DNA of 64,000 nt from CBDAQA01 sp965247815. GTDB taxonomy: Bacteria > Planctomycetota > Phycisphaerae > Tepidisphaerales > Tepidisphaeraceae. Positions 54,812-63,851 of the stretch are shown one piece after another. Position 1 is the stretch's first letter, and every line of letters begins with the position of its first letter. The stretch is from positions 124,001 to 188,000 of the forward strand of contig CBDFHW010000026.1 in NCBI GenBank assembly GCA_965247815.1, read 5' to 3'. Position numbers and translations under genes: made by a program. Under the pieces are notes generated by a model. It searched no databases. It saw nothing but the letters and a program-made list of their open reading frames with translations, and was not told where the DNA came from.

Positions 54812-55330
54812 ATGGCAGAAAAAGCTACATTCGCCGCGGGCTGTTTCTGGGGCGTCGAGGAATTATTCCGGCAGGTGCCTGGCATTGTCGGGACAAAGGT
54901 GGGCTACACCAACGGCAAGACGGACAATCCGACGTACGAACAGGTCTGCACCGGGCGCACGAATCACGCCGAGGCGATCGAAGTAGATTTCGATCCGGCG
55001 AAGGTCAGCTACCAACAGCTGCTCGAGCTGTTTTTCGAAAATCACGACCCGACCACGTTGAACAGGCAGGGGCCTGACGTGGGAACGCAGTACCGCAGCG
55101 GGATCTACTTTCATTCTCCCGAGCAGGAGCAGTTGGCGGAGGCGGAGATCGAAAAGCGAAACGCGTCGGGCGACTACGCGCGTCCGGTCGTGACCGAAGT
55201 GGTGAAGGCAGAACAATTTTACTCCGCCGAGCAGTATCACCAGAAATATTTCCAGATGCGCGGGATCGGTCATTCGTGTCATTTCGGGAACGGCAAAAAG
55301 GTCGGCCGTAAACCGGTGGCTCACTCGTGA
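54812..55330 (+). CDS. msrA: Peptide-methionine (S)-S-oxide reductase
   Basis: 172 residues. The active-site GCFWG (Cys11) is near the N-terminus, with YTNGKTDNPTYEQVCTGRTNHAEA and FFENHDPTTLNRQGPDVGTQYRSGIYF, the family's substrate-binding blocks. It repairs methionine sulfoxide with thioredoxin. One Cys (GHSCHFG) near the C-terminus can serve as the recycling partner. Its TGA overlaps the GTG start of the next gene (GTGA), so the two are translated together. Confidence 0.95.
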   Translation: MAEKATFAAGCFWGVEELFRQVPGIVGTKVGYTNGKTDNPTYEQVCTGRTNHAEAIEVDFDPAKVSYQQLLELFFENHDPTTLNRQGPDVGTQYRSGIYFHSPEQEQLAEAEIEKRNASGDYARPVVTEVVKAEQFYSAEQYHQKYFQMRGIGHSCHFGNGKKVGRKPVAHS

Positions 55331-55884
55331 ACTGGATCGAGCAACTCCATATTGATCTGGACAAAGAGTTCGGTAAAAAGCCGCGGCTTGCGACCTTCGC
55401 GACGGTGACCGGGAACGAATCCGACGCGAGAACGGTCGTCGTCCGCGAGCTCTCGCCGGCCGGTGACCTGCTGTTCACCGCCGACAGCCGGAGCGAGAAA
55501 ATCGCGCAGGTTATAGCCAACCGGTCAGCGACGATCGTCTTCTGGCTGTCCGGCCTGAAAATGCAATATCGGGTCCAGGGCGAGGCAGCGATTTTGGACA
55601 GCACAGACCCTTTGCGGGAAAAGCACTGGACCCAATCGTCGGTGTCGTCTCGGGCGATGTTTTTCTGGCCGACACCGGGCAAGCGGTTCGACCCCAGCAT
55701 CGAGGTGCGGCAAACAACGACGACAGAAACGGAAATTCCAGACACCTTTGCAGTTGTTATGGTTCGGCCAGCCGCCGTACAGACTTTGGATTTGAATCAG
55801 ACGCCGCACGTTCGGGTGCATTGCACGCAGCGCCACGCGGAAGCTCCCGGCTTGCTGTGGGTTTCCGAGCGCGTCAATCCCTAG
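55327..55884 (+). CDS. Pyridoxamine 5'-phosphate oxidase-family flavoprotein
   Basis: 185 residues; GTG start inside the stop of msrA. PNPOx-like split-barrel features: KKPRLATFATVTGNESDARTVVVREL (FMN phosphate loop), LLFTADSRSEKIAQVIANR and FWLSGLKMQYRVQGEA. The C-terminus lacks the terminal Arg-x-x-x-Glu-x-x block (R-L-x-P) of true PdxH, so it is probably an FMN protein of another function. Coupling with msrA fits an oxidative-stress role; this is context only. Confidence 0.82.
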   Translation: MNWIEQLHIDLDKEFGKKPRLATFATVTGNESDARTVVVRELSPAGDLLFTADSRSEKIAQVIANRSATIVFWLSGLKMQYRVQGEAAILDSTDPLREKHWTQSSVSSRAMFFWPTPGKRFDPSIEVRQTTTTETEIPDTFAVVMVRPAAVQTLDLNQTPHVRVHCTQRHAEAPGLLWVSERVNP

Positions 55885-55981
55885 TCGGCAGCACGAGGAC
55901 AGTGACTTGGCTCGGCTTTGTCTGAACCGGCCGGACTGAGCTTCATTTCCTTCCGTCGGAGCTCTCCGCTACGATGTTGCG

Positions 55982-56353
55982 ATGCGCTGGTTACTTCATG
56001 GACCGATGACTGCTGCCGTTGCCGAAGCGTTGGTTCGGCACGGGCATCAGGCGAAAAATATGACCGATATCGGGTTGCCCCCCGCGGCCGACCCCGCGAC
56101 GGTGCTGAAAGCTGCCGATGCCGCACAGCTCGATGTGCTGACCACGGACGCGACCCTGTCATCGGGAGTTTTCCTTCTCGACTATTGGTTCCAGCGGTCG
56201 ATGGTCTTCCTCCAACTCGAAGGGGCGGACGTGGAACAGGACGACGCCATCGATCGTCTGTTCTCGCGATACAAACGGCTCACGCCGGGCCGGCTCTATA
56301 CCGTTACAAATTCAAGAGTTAAAGTCCGCCAGCTCCCGTCGGCTAAAATCTGA
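55982..56353 (+). CDS. PIN-like (DUF5615/Mut7-C type) protein
   Basis: 123 residues. MRWLLHGPMTAAVAEALVRHGHQAKNM, a following ADPATVLKAAD and VLTTDATLS match the start and central acidic site of DUF5615/Mut7-C-like small PIN-fold RNases (the first conserved Asp is Gly/Pro here; the later Asp of TTDA is present). It is not beside a recognisable antitoxin. Weak nuclease activity or none is possible. Confidence 0.6.
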   Translation: MRWLLHGPMTAAVAEALVRHGHQAKNMTDIGLPPAADPATVLKAADAAQLDVLTTDATLSSGVFLLDYWFQRSMVFLQLEGADVEQDDAIDRLFSRYKRLTPGRLYTVTNSRVKVRQLPSAKI

Positions 56354-56393
56354 TTTATTCGTCCCCGGTCCTCATTTTTTACGGAACAGTCAA

Positions 56394-57296
56394 ATGTCTC
56401 TGCTCGTCACCGGTTCGCTTGGGATTGATACCGTCGAAACGCCGTTCGGAAAACGCGAGGACGTCGTGGGAGGGTCGGCAGTGTATTTTGCATATGCGGC
56501 CTCTTTTTTCACTCCCGTCCGTCTGGTCGGCGCGGTGGGAGAAGACGCGCCCAAATCATTTTTCTCTGTATTCGACGGTCGCGACGTCGACACCGGCGGG
56601 CTCGAAATTCGCAAGGGAAGCAAGACCTTCCGCTGGCACGGCTCGTACGTCGAAAACCTGAACGAAGCGGTTACTGTCGAAGTCGATCTAAACGTGCTTG
56701 CCGAGCAGGGCCCGAAGATCCCGGCGAATTTCCTGGACAGCAAATATGTCTTCCTCGCCAACACGCACCCTGTGCTGCAGCAGTCGATGTTGTCGTCGCT
56801 TGCATCTCCCAGACTGGTCGTGGCCGACACGATGAATTTGTGGATCACGACCGAACGGCCCGAACTGCTCAAACTGCTTAAAAACATTCACGGTCTGGTA
56901 TTGAATGACGGTGAAGCCCGGTTGCTGACGGACAAAAAAAACCTGATCGAGGCCGGCCGCGAGGTCATGAAAATGGGCCCGAAGTTCGTCGTCATCAAAA
57001 AAGGTGAACACGGCAGCCTCCTTTGTATTGGCAACGAAACTTTCGTATTGCCGGCATTTCCTGCCGACAAAGTCGTCGATCCCACCGGGGCCGGCGACAG
57101 CTTTGCTGGCGGAATGATGGGCTATTTGTCCACCCAGGGAAGCTTTAACCCGCCGACAATCAAGCGGGCACTGGCGTTCGGGACCGTGGTCGCGAGCTTC
57201 ACGATTGCTGATTTTTCGCTCGGCGGTCTGCAGTCGACGACTCGCGAGCTGATCGACGAGCGATTCGCCGCGTTCAAGTCGGCAATGTCGTTCTGA
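56394..57296 (+). CDS. PfkB-family carbohydrate/nucleoside kinase
   Basis: 300 residues. N-terminal DVVGGSAVYFAYAASFF is the PfkB substrate-binding Gly-Gly region, and DPTGAGDSFAGGMMGYLS near residue 225 is the ATP/anion-hole signature with the catalytic Asp. VLNDGEARLLT is the typical middle block. It phosphorylates a sugar or nucleoside; the closest-looking types are ribokinase and adenosine kinase, but the substrate cannot be chosen. Confidence 0.88.
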   Translation: MSLLVTGSLGIDTVETPFGKREDVVGGSAVYFAYAASFFTPVRLVGAVGEDAPKSFFSVFDGRDVDTGGLEIRKGSKTFRWHGSYVENLNEAVTVEVDLNVLAEQGPKIPANFLDSKYVFLANTHPVLQQSMLSSLASPRLVVADTMNLWITTERPELLKLLKNIHGLVLNDGEARLLTDKKNLIEAGREVMKMGPKFVVIKKGEHGSLLCIGNETFVLPAFPADKVVDPTGAGDSFAGGMMGYLSTQGSFNPPTIKRALAFGTVVASFTIADFSLGGLQSTTRELIDERFAAFKSAMSF

Positions 57297-57515
57297 TGAA
57301 TCCCGGTCTGCTGCGGCGAGAAAACCCAAGGCGATTCGTACGTAACGGGCGATAAGTCGCGGTTTGTCCGACCGGCGACAAGCCCGGGCTGCACGTTTTG
57401 ACCCGGTGGTTTGCCATTCGTTCCTTTCCACTGGACATTTGCGGCAACATCATTAAGCTTTCCCCTCCCGTCCGAAGACCGGGCGGCCGACTGAATTGTT
57501 TTGGAGATCTTAAAA

Positions 57516-57812
57516 GTGGCTCACTCTCTTTCCGCCAAAAAACGCGTCCGGCAGACTGCCCGGCGTAACGCCCGTAATCGCTCCCGCAAGGAACTTCTCA
57601 AGCAGGGTTTGAAGGGTTTCAACGCCGCCCTCGCCTCGAGCGATGTGGAGAAGGCAACCGAGTCGCTTCAGAAAGTCGCCCAGCGGCTCGACCGCAACGC
57701 CAGCAAGGGCGTCATGCACAAAAACGCAGCGGCGCGGAAGCGGAGCCGGTTGACCAAACGGGTCAACGCGCTCAAGGCCGGCGCAAAGGGTACCAAGCTG
57801 GTCGTGAGCTGA
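57516..57812 (+). CDS. rpsT: 30S ribosomal protein S20
   Basis: 98 residues. The start is the GTG at 57516 (MAHSLSAKKRVRQTARRN) with GGAG nine bases upstream; the earlier in-frame codons add a tail not found in the family. The protein is very basic and helical, with KGVMHKNAAARKRSRLTKRVNAL, the S20 C-terminal signature. It binds 16S rRNA early in 30S assembly. Confidence 0.95.
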   Translation: MAHSLSAKKRVRQTARRNARNRSRKELLKQGLKGFNAALASSDVEKATESLQKVAQRLDRNASKGVMHKNAAARKRSRLTKRVNALKAGAKGTKLVVS

Positions 57813-57854
57813 GTAATTCCCAGATCGTTTGAATACGACGTGAAGACGAAAGTC

Positions 57855-57920
57855 TGAAACGTGAAGACGTGAAACGTGAGGAGACTTTGCTCTTCTCACG
57901 TTTCACGTCTTCACGTTTCA
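57855..57920. repeat. Perfect 26-bp inverted repeat between rpsT and glyS
   Basis: The left arm (57855-57880) and the right arm (57895-57920) are exactly complementary, around a 14-base centre that can add three or four more pairs. The arms are built of the recurring words GTGAAGACG and GAAACGTGA, and a further GTGAAGACG lies just before. In RNA this would be an about 30-bp stem with a six-base loop. No T-run follows. It could be a processing or stability element or a palindromic mobile repeat. The rest of the gap (57813-57960) holds nothing else. Confidence 0.9.
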
Positions 57921-57960
57921 ACATTTCATAATAATCGATTCCCACGCTACCGAGGTTACG

Positions 57961-59502
57961 ATGTCCGAAGCGCCCGTCATGGAACAGATCGTTTCGCTGT
58001 GCAAGCGTCGTGGATTCATCTATCCCGCGAGCGAGATTTACGGCGGAATCCGCGGGTTCTGGGACTACGGTCCGCTCGGAGTGCTGCTCAAAAACAACAT
58101 CCGCGACTCGTGGTGGCGGAATATGGTGGAATGTCCGCCCATCGGTCCGGACGGACACCCGGTCGACATCGTCGGGTTAGACTCGGCTATCATCCAGCAC
58201 CCCAAGGTCTGGAAAGCGTCCGGTCACGTCGACAGTTTCAATGACCCGATGGTCGATTGCCGGGAAACTAAGGCCCGATATCGTGCAGATCATGTGAAAG
58301 TTCTAGTCCCGACCGACGGACAAGGAAACAGCTTCGCCTTCGTAGACGACCGCGACGCGGCCGAGAAGAAAATTAAACGCGACGCGAAGCGAAATGTGTC
58401 AGATTATAACGAAGTCGTCCTGACGACCCTGCCGTTGGAAGCGTACGCGACGATTGTCGGGCCCGACACCAAGTCGGGCGGCACGCTGACCGAACCGCGG
58501 GCCTTCAGCCTGATGCTCGACACCTACCCGGGGCCGATCCGCGACGAAGACAACAAGGCCTACCTCCGGCCCGAGACGGCGCAGGGAATCTTTCTCGAGT
58601 TCAAAAACATCTGCGATACAACCCGCGTCAAGGTGCCATTCGGCGTTGCCCAGGTCGGGAAGAGCTTTCGGAACGAAGTAACTCCGCGTAATTTCATCTT
58701 CCGCTCGCGCGAATTCGAGCAGATGGAAATGGAGTGGTTCTGCCACCCGGATGAAGCAATCAAGTGGTACGAGTTCTGGCGTGCCGAGCGCATGAAATGG
58801 TGGGTGTCGCTGGGCGTCGACCCGTCGCGGTTGCGGTTCCGCGATCACGAGCAGGACGAACTCGCCTTTTATTCCAAGGCGACCGTCGATATTGAATATC
58901 TTTACCCGTTCACGGCTCCTGATTTCGGCGAGCTCGAAGGCGTCGCGCATCGGGGCGAATATGACCTGACGCAGCACTCGAAGCATTCGGGCAATAAGCT
59001 CGATTATTTCGACCAGGATCTGCAGTTGAAACTCAAAGCCGAAGGCGTTCCCGACGACCAGATCAAGGCGCGCAGCCGGTACATCCCGAACGTGATCGAA
59101 CCGGCGAGCGGTTTGACCCGTGCGGTTCTGGTGCTGTTGTGCGAAGCGTTCACGCCGGACGAGTCCAGGCCCAGCAAGATGTACATGAAGTTCAAGCCGG
59201 CCTTCGCCCCGATCAAGCTCGGCATTTTCCCGCTGGTCAACAAGGAAGGCATGCCCGAGATCGCCGAAAAGTTATATCTCGATCTCCGCAAGAGTTTCAC
59301 CTGTGAGTACGACCCCAAGCAGGCGATCGGCAAGCGATACGCCCGCATGGACGAGATCGGCGCGCCGTTCTGCATCACCATCGACGGCCAGACGTTGGTC
59401 GATCAGACAGTCACGCTTCGCGAGCGCGACACAATGACCCAGCAACGGATGCCGATGGATCGGGTGAAGTCGTTTCTGCTGGATCAGCTCACGGCAGAAT
59501 AG
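57961..59502 (+). CDS. glyS: Glycine-tRNA ligase (single-chain alpha2 type)
   Basis: 513 residues, class II synthetase of the dimeric eukaryote/archaea-like type, not the alpha/beta tetramer. Features: GFWDYGPLGVLLKNNI (motif 1 region), SFRNEVTPRNFIFRSREFEQMEMEWF (motif 2), GVAHRGEYDLTQHSKHSG, PNVIEPASGLTRAVL (motif 3) and an anticodon-binding domain with APIKLGIFPLVNKEGMPEIAEKL. It charges tRNA-Gly with glycine. The ORF continues directly into the next gene's leader, 114 bases before that gene's start. Confidence 0.95.
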   Translation: MSEAPVMEQIVSLCKRRGFIYPASEIYGGIRGFWDYGPLGVLLKNNIRDSWWRNMVECPPIGPDGHPVDIVGLDSAIIQHPKVWKASGHVDSFNDPMVDCRETKARYRADHVKVLVPTDGQGNSFAFVDDRDAAEKKIKRDAKRNVSDYNEVVLTTLPLEAYATIVGPDTKSGGTLTEPRAFSLMLDTYPGPIRDEDNKAYLRPETAQGIFLEFKNICDTTRVKVPFGVAQVGKSFRNEVTPRNFIFRSREFEQMEMEWFCHPDEAIKWYEFWRAERMKWWVSLGVDPSRLRFRDHEQDELAFYSKATVDIEYLYPFTAPDFGELEGVAHRGEYDLTQHSKHSGNKLDYFDQDLQLKLKAEGVPDDQIKARSRYIPNVIEPASGLTRAVLVLLCEAFTPDESRPSKMYMKFKPAFAPIKLGIFPLVNKEGMPEIAEKLYLDLRKSFTCEYDPKQAIGKRYARMDEIGAPFCITIDGQTLVDQTVTLRERDTMTQQRMPMDRVKSFLLDQLTAE

Positions 59503-59616
59503 TTGCCGCTGGCGTCGACCGAGACCAAGGCTGTATGCAGCCGGTCCCCGCGGCCGTCGCGAGTGTTTTTCGTCGGTAAAGTCATAGATCGCTGCGGTCG
59601 CAAGACAAGGCTTGCA

Positions 59617-61740
59617 ATGAAGACCGAGACTGAACTGCAGCCGGGGCTGAAATGGTCTTCGCGTGATTCTGTCGCGTCGATCATGCTAGCGGTCGCTGTT
59701 CTTCTAGTATACGCGCGGGCCGGTCGATTCGATTTCATCGGATTCGATGACCAGGCTTATGTTTATCAAAACCCGCACATCACTTCGGGCCTGACGTTTG
59801 AGAATTTGATCTGGTCAATCACCCGAGTCGAGAACTCAAACTGGCACCCTCTGACGACGCTTTCCTGGCTGTTGATGTACAGCGTTTTTGGCCCGGACGC
59901 GGGCAAATATCATTTGCTGAACGTTCTGCTGCACTCAGCGAATGGGGTGCTTTTGTTCGCATTCCTGCGATCCATTCGCGGGCGTCTTTGGCCGGCCCTG
60001 GCTGCGAGCGCTCTCTGGGTCCTGCATCCGCTCAGGGTCGAATCCGTCGCGTGGGTGTCTGAACTCAAAGATGTACTGTGCGGGACGATGTGGCTGCTTT
60101 CGATGACCGCTTATCTGAGTTACAGCAAAGAAAAAACAGTCCGGTCATATCTGCCTGTTTTGATTTTTCACACCTTGGCGCTGCTGGCAAAACCCATGGC
60201 GGTGTCATTGCCGATCACATTGCTCTTACTGGACTTCTGGCCTTTGCGGCGAGAAGGCTCTGAATCCGCCCGGCGGTGGTGGAGAGGACGAGTGCTCGAA
60301 AAGATCCCGCTGATGCTCGTGTCGCTCGGCGTGATTGCCTTTGCGTTCGTGACGCAGGCGAAATCGGGCTCGGCTCAAACGCTGGCGACGTTTCCGCTTT
60401 CGATCCGAGCGCAGAACGCAGCGGTCTCGGTTGCTGCGTATCTTCGCGATACGTTTTACCCGACAAGGCTTGCCGTCTTCTATCCACACCCCGCCATGCG
60501 GGTCGGAGGGTCAATGCCTATCGGGGCGACCGCTGTCGCGACCGGCATTCTCCTGCTGATCACTGCAGGGGCTTTGAGCGTCGTGCGGTCGAAACCGTAC
60601 CTTGTCTTTGGCTGGTTTTGGTTTCTGGCCACGCTCGTCCCCGTCATCGGCTTCGTGCAACTCGGCGAGCAGGCCCGGGCCGATCGATACACGTACTTCC
60701 CCGCAATGGGGTTGACCGTTGCATTGGTCTGGCTCGTCTCGGACCTCGTCACTGGTCGACCCCGCACGGCAGCGATTGCACTGATCGGCGGCTTTATCAC
60801 GGCGGGCGTTTTGGCCGCCTCGACTTATGTGTACGTCGGCTACTGGAAAAACACCGTGACGTTGTTCGAGCACGCGGACCACGTCGTTCCGGCAAATTAT
60901 TTGGCAAAGTCCATCCTTGCTTATTCGTACCACCAGTCGGGGAACGACGCTCGGGCAGTCCCCCTTGCGGCCGTCGCTGCCCGTCTCTCCCCGACCAGTC
61001 CGTCGGTTCAACTCGTCTACGGGTGGATTTTACGCGACACCGGCCAACTCGATCAGGCGGCCGCGGTGTTCGACGTCTCGCCCCCGACCGCCCGATTCGC
61101 CTTCGAACTGGGCGTCGTTCGCGCGAGGCAGGCGGATCTCGTCACGCTAACCAACCCGGCGACCGAAACGGCTCTTCGAGAGAGCGCCTGCGGAAGCTTC
61201 CGAACTGCGATGCGGTATAACGGCAATTACCCCGAAGCTCAGGACGCCCTCGCGGTCCAGAACGCCCGCCTTGGTCGAGTGGACTCGGCGAAAAAAATGT
61301 GGATTGATCTGATTTCTGCAAACTCCGGTTTCGGGCCGGCGCACGGAAATCTTGCAGACCTTCTCTTTTCTGCGGGCGATTTCGTCGCGTCCGAGCGCGA
61401 ATATCAGCTCGCGATCAGTGCCGGGGAGCGCAACTCTTCCTGGATGGCGAACCTCGCGTATCTGGTCGCCACCGCATCACGCTCGACAACGGACCAGGTC
61501 CGCTGGGCAATGACGCTCGCAGAGGACGCCCAGAGCAGGTCTACAGCCGGCGACCCTGGAACGCTCGACGCCCTGGCTGCGTGCCAGGCGCGGCTGGGAC
61601 TGTTCGACGACGCCGTGACAACAGCCGAGTCCGCAGTTCGGCTTTCCGAGGGTCAGAAGAATGCCAGGATTGTTGAACGACTCCGCTATCGGTTGACGAT
61701 TTACAAACAAAATCTGCCGTACATCGTGACCGACCGGTAA
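59617..61740 (+). CDS. TMTC-like GT-C family protein with C-terminal TPR-like region
   Basis: 707 residues from the ATG at 59617 (AAGG seven bases upstream). About ten membrane helices fill residues 20-430. The first exposed loop has GFDDQAYVYQNPHI, the Asp-Asp motif of the DUF1736/TMTC mannosyltransferase group, then SNWHPLTTLSWLL. WVLHPLRVESVAWVSELKDVL is another signature. The soluble C-terminus (about 450-700) is helical and repeat-like (AKSILAYSYHQSGND, LGRVDSAKKMWIDL, AGDFVASEREYQLAI). Such proteins transfer sugars from polyprenyl phosphate to proteins; that here is inference. uppS, in this window, makes the lipid. Confidence 0.88.
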   Translation: MKTETELQPGLKWSSRDSVASIMLAVAVLLVYARAGRFDFIGFDDQAYVYQNPHITSGLTFENLIWSITRVENSNWHPLTTLSWLLMYSVFGPDAGKYHLLNVLLHSANGVLLFAFLRSIRGRLWPALAASALWVLHPLRVESVAWVSELKDVLCGTMWLLSMTAYLSYSKEKTVRSYLPVLIFHTLALLAKPMAVSLPITLLLLDFWPLRREGSESARRWWRGRVLEKIPLMLVSLGVIAFAFVTQAKSGSAQTLATFPLSIRAQNAAVSVAAYLRDTFYPTRLAVFYPHPAMRVGGSMPIGATAVATGILLLITAGALSVVRSKPYLVFGWFWFLATLVPVIGFVQLGEQARADRYTYFPAMGLTVALVWLVSDLVTGRPRTAAIALIGGFITAGVLAASTYVYVGYWKNTVTLFEHADHVVPANYLAKSILAYSYHQSGNDARAVPLAAVAARLSPTSPSVQLVYGWILRDTGQLDQAAAVFDVSPPTARFAFELGVVRARQADLVTLTNPATETALRESACGSFRTAMRYNGNYPEAQDALAVQNARLGRVDSAKKMWIDLISANSGFGPAHGNLADLLFSAGDFVASEREYQLAISAGERNSSWMANLAYLVATASRSTTDQVRWAMTLAEDAQSRSTAGDPGTLDALAACQARLGLFDDAVTTAESAVRLSEGQKNARIVERLRYRLTIYKQNLPYIVTDR

Positions 61741-61930
61741 ACCCGAGCCGCCGATCGAATCAGGCGCGCTTCTTTTCGGCACTTGCACGTGTATGCCGCT
61801 ATTGCATAACCCGAAAGGATCTCGGTTAATTTGAATTTTTTGACATCGCCCGGCAGGACATCGGTGATAATATAACTGCGTCAGCGGGTAACATGTCTTG
61901 ACCGGGTCGACGATTCGCATAAAAGGCAGC

Positions 61931-63061
61931 GTGGGTAGGCAACTGGACATTCTCGCCTTGGAGCCGTTCTACGGAGGCGTCCGTCGAAACATGCTCGAAA
62001 CACTGGTCCGGTGCAGCCGGCACCGTTGGGCCGTGCTGACGCTGCCGCCCCGTCGGATGGAGCGCCGACTGGCCGCTTCCGCCCACTGGTTTGCCGAGCA
62101 GTTATCCCGCCAGTGGATCGGACATACCGACGTCGTTTTCACCTCAGACGGGCTAAACGTCGCCGACCTGCACCGGCTTCACCCGGCGGTCGCGCACCAA
62201 CCCTGCGTGGTTTATTTCCACCGTAACCAGATGCCCGACCCGGCCCGGTTGGAACTGGATCCGACACAGGACCTGGCCAATCTCACCTCCGCTACCGCCG
62301 CGTCGGAGATCTGGTTTAATTCCAAATACCACGCGTCGTCGTTCCTCGGAAATCTCGAGCTGCTGATCGAAACACACGAGGAACTTCGTACCGGAAACCT
62401 GCTGGAAGATATTCAGGCCAAGCTTCGCCGGGTGCTCCCGCCGATCGACATGCTTTCCACGCAGGAAATCGCCCGCAACTCGCCGGTCGAGCGCGACCCG
62501 GATGGCGTCTTCATCGAGACCCGAAACGCCGACATGGAGCTGTTGAACGCGGCCTTGGCGATCCTCTGCAAGATGAAGCAGAAGCTTCATCTGTTTATAG
62601 TCGGCCCCGCGACCGGCATCGTCGCCGATTGCCCGAAAACGCTAATTGCCGAGCACGACTTGCCAGGTCAGGTCCGCGGATTGTTCGCGGCAACCGCATT
62701 CGTCAGCACTCAGCTGGACGCGCCCTTCGATGAATTCGCCATCCGTGCGATGTCGTTGGCCTGCCGGCCGGTCTTTCCTAACAGCGGGGTGTATCCGGAG
62801 ATGCTTCCGATGCAGCTGCACGAATCCTGTCTTTACGAACTCACCGCCGAGGCGCTCGCGTACCAGATTCGCGAGGCGGTCTATCTTCCCGCCCACTACA
62901 CTGTCGAAGAACTCACCTCGCAGCTGCCGAACTATGACGCGATGGTCGCCTGCAAGGTGATCGACGACCGGCTAGAGGCGTTGGCGAGCAGTCAACCCAC
63001 GAGCCGTCCGCTCGCACCGCGCCGGACAAAACCGGGCCAGGTCGCCAAGACCGGGTCCTGA
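61931..63061 (+). CDS. QTMAN/DUF3524-like glycosyltransferase
   Basis: 376 residues from the GTG at 61931 (AAAAGG four to five bases upstream); an in-frame TTG at 61898 is possible. The N-terminal half follows the tRNA-queuosine alpha-mannosyltransferase (DUF3524) pattern: LDILALEPFYGGVRRNMLETL, HRWAVLTLPPRRME, DVVFTSDGLNVADLHRLHP, CVVYFHRNQMPDP and EIWFNSKYHASSFL. The C-terminal half is a GT-B-type donor domain, including LFIVGPATG, VSTQLDAPFDEFAIRAM and a late Glu region. In other bacteria QTMAN mannosylates queuosine in tRNA-Asp; whether this one does is not shown. The 190 bases before it hold nothing clear. Confidence 0.72.
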   Translation: MGRQLDILALEPFYGGVRRNMLETLVRCSRHRWAVLTLPPRRMERRLAASAHWFAEQLSRQWIGHTDVVFTSDGLNVADLHRLHPAVAHQPCVVYFHRNQMPDPARLELDPTQDLANLTSATAASEIWFNSKYHASSFLGNLELLIETHEELRTGNLLEDIQAKLRRVLPPIDMLSTQEIARNSPVERDPDGVFIETRNADMELLNAALAILCKMKQKLHLFIVGPATGIVADCPKTLIAEHDLPGQVRGLFAATAFVSTQLDAPFDEFAIRAMSLACRPVFPNSGVYPEMLPMQLHESCLYELTAEALAYQIREAVYLPAHYTVEELTSQLPNYDAMVACKVIDDRLEALASSQPTSRPLAPRRTKPGQVAKTGS

Positions 63062-63125
63062 GCAGCCGCCGGACCAGACTTCGCCCGACCTCAATTTTTT
63101 ACCAGTTACCAATGGTGATGATCGA

Positions 63126-63851
63126 ATGTCCGGGCTGACGAAATGGATCTTTCACTCCGACGCGGGCTTGCTGCTGCGCATCGCCGTGGGTTGCGTTGTC
63201 TTTGGAACCCTCGCGGTTGTCGACTACCGTAGAAACGGCCGATCGGCGACTCGGTGGCGCGAATATGCAGTCCTGCTGGCGGCCGTTCTAACGGCATCGG
63301 CGTATGGCGCCGTCAACGACCAGCTCACGTGTGCCATTTCTCCCGAATACTTCCTGTACGGCAAGGAATTAGCCAAATCGATTGGGGATGCACCCGCGGC
63401 GACCACGCTTCACTGGGAAGCCGCGAAGGTCGGTCTCAAAGCCACGTGGTCCGCGGGTCTGATCGTCGGCGTCGCATTGCTGTTGGCGAACAACCCGCTG
63501 GGTCACCTGCCCCGACTGAAGAATCGGACGTTGCTGCGGATGTTGCCCGTCGTCCTTGTGACAACAGCAGTCTGCGGCACGCTCGGAGGTTGGCTCGGAT
63601 ACAACGGCCACCTCGTCCCACTGTCGTCGGATTTTAAAGACATGGTCGAAGCAAACATTTTTCGGCCCCGCCGGTTCATGTGCACTTGGGGCATACACCT
63701 CGGCGGTTATGTCGGAGGCTTTTTAGGTACGATTCTCGCCGCGGTGTGGGTGATCTATGAGCGACGGTCTCGCACCGCGAACCATGACGACGTTTCGCAG
63801 TTAAATGACCCGAGCGTTCAGACCAACGCCGGGATCCCGCGAACGGATTGA
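63126..63851 (+). CDS. Membrane protein of unknown function
   Basis: 241 residues with four hydrophobic helices (about 12-32, 48-63, 108-128 and 140-165) and a fifth near 195-215. Loops contain CAISPEYFLYGKEL and GYNGHLVPLSSDF. No family is recognised. The last 25 residues are polar. Its stop overlaps the 3' end of the convergent gene by 34 bases. Confidence 0.7.
   Translation: MSGLTKWIFHSDAGLLLRIAVGCVVFGTLAVVDYRRNGRSATRWREYAVLLAAVLTASAYGAVNDQLTCAISPEYFLYGKELAKSIGDAPAATTLHWEAAKVGLKATWSAGLIVGVALLLANNPLGHLPRLKNRTLLRMLPVVLVTTAVCGTLGGWLGYNGHLVPLSSDFKDMVEANIFRPRRFMCTWGIHLGGYVGGFLGTILAAVWVIYERRSRTANHDDVSQLNDPSVQTNAGIPRTD

Noticed and set aside
57813..57960. T-box riboswitch before glyS
   Set aside because: No T-box sequence or specifier stem; the region is a simple palindrome, and T-boxes are mostly in Firmicutes and Actinobacteria.
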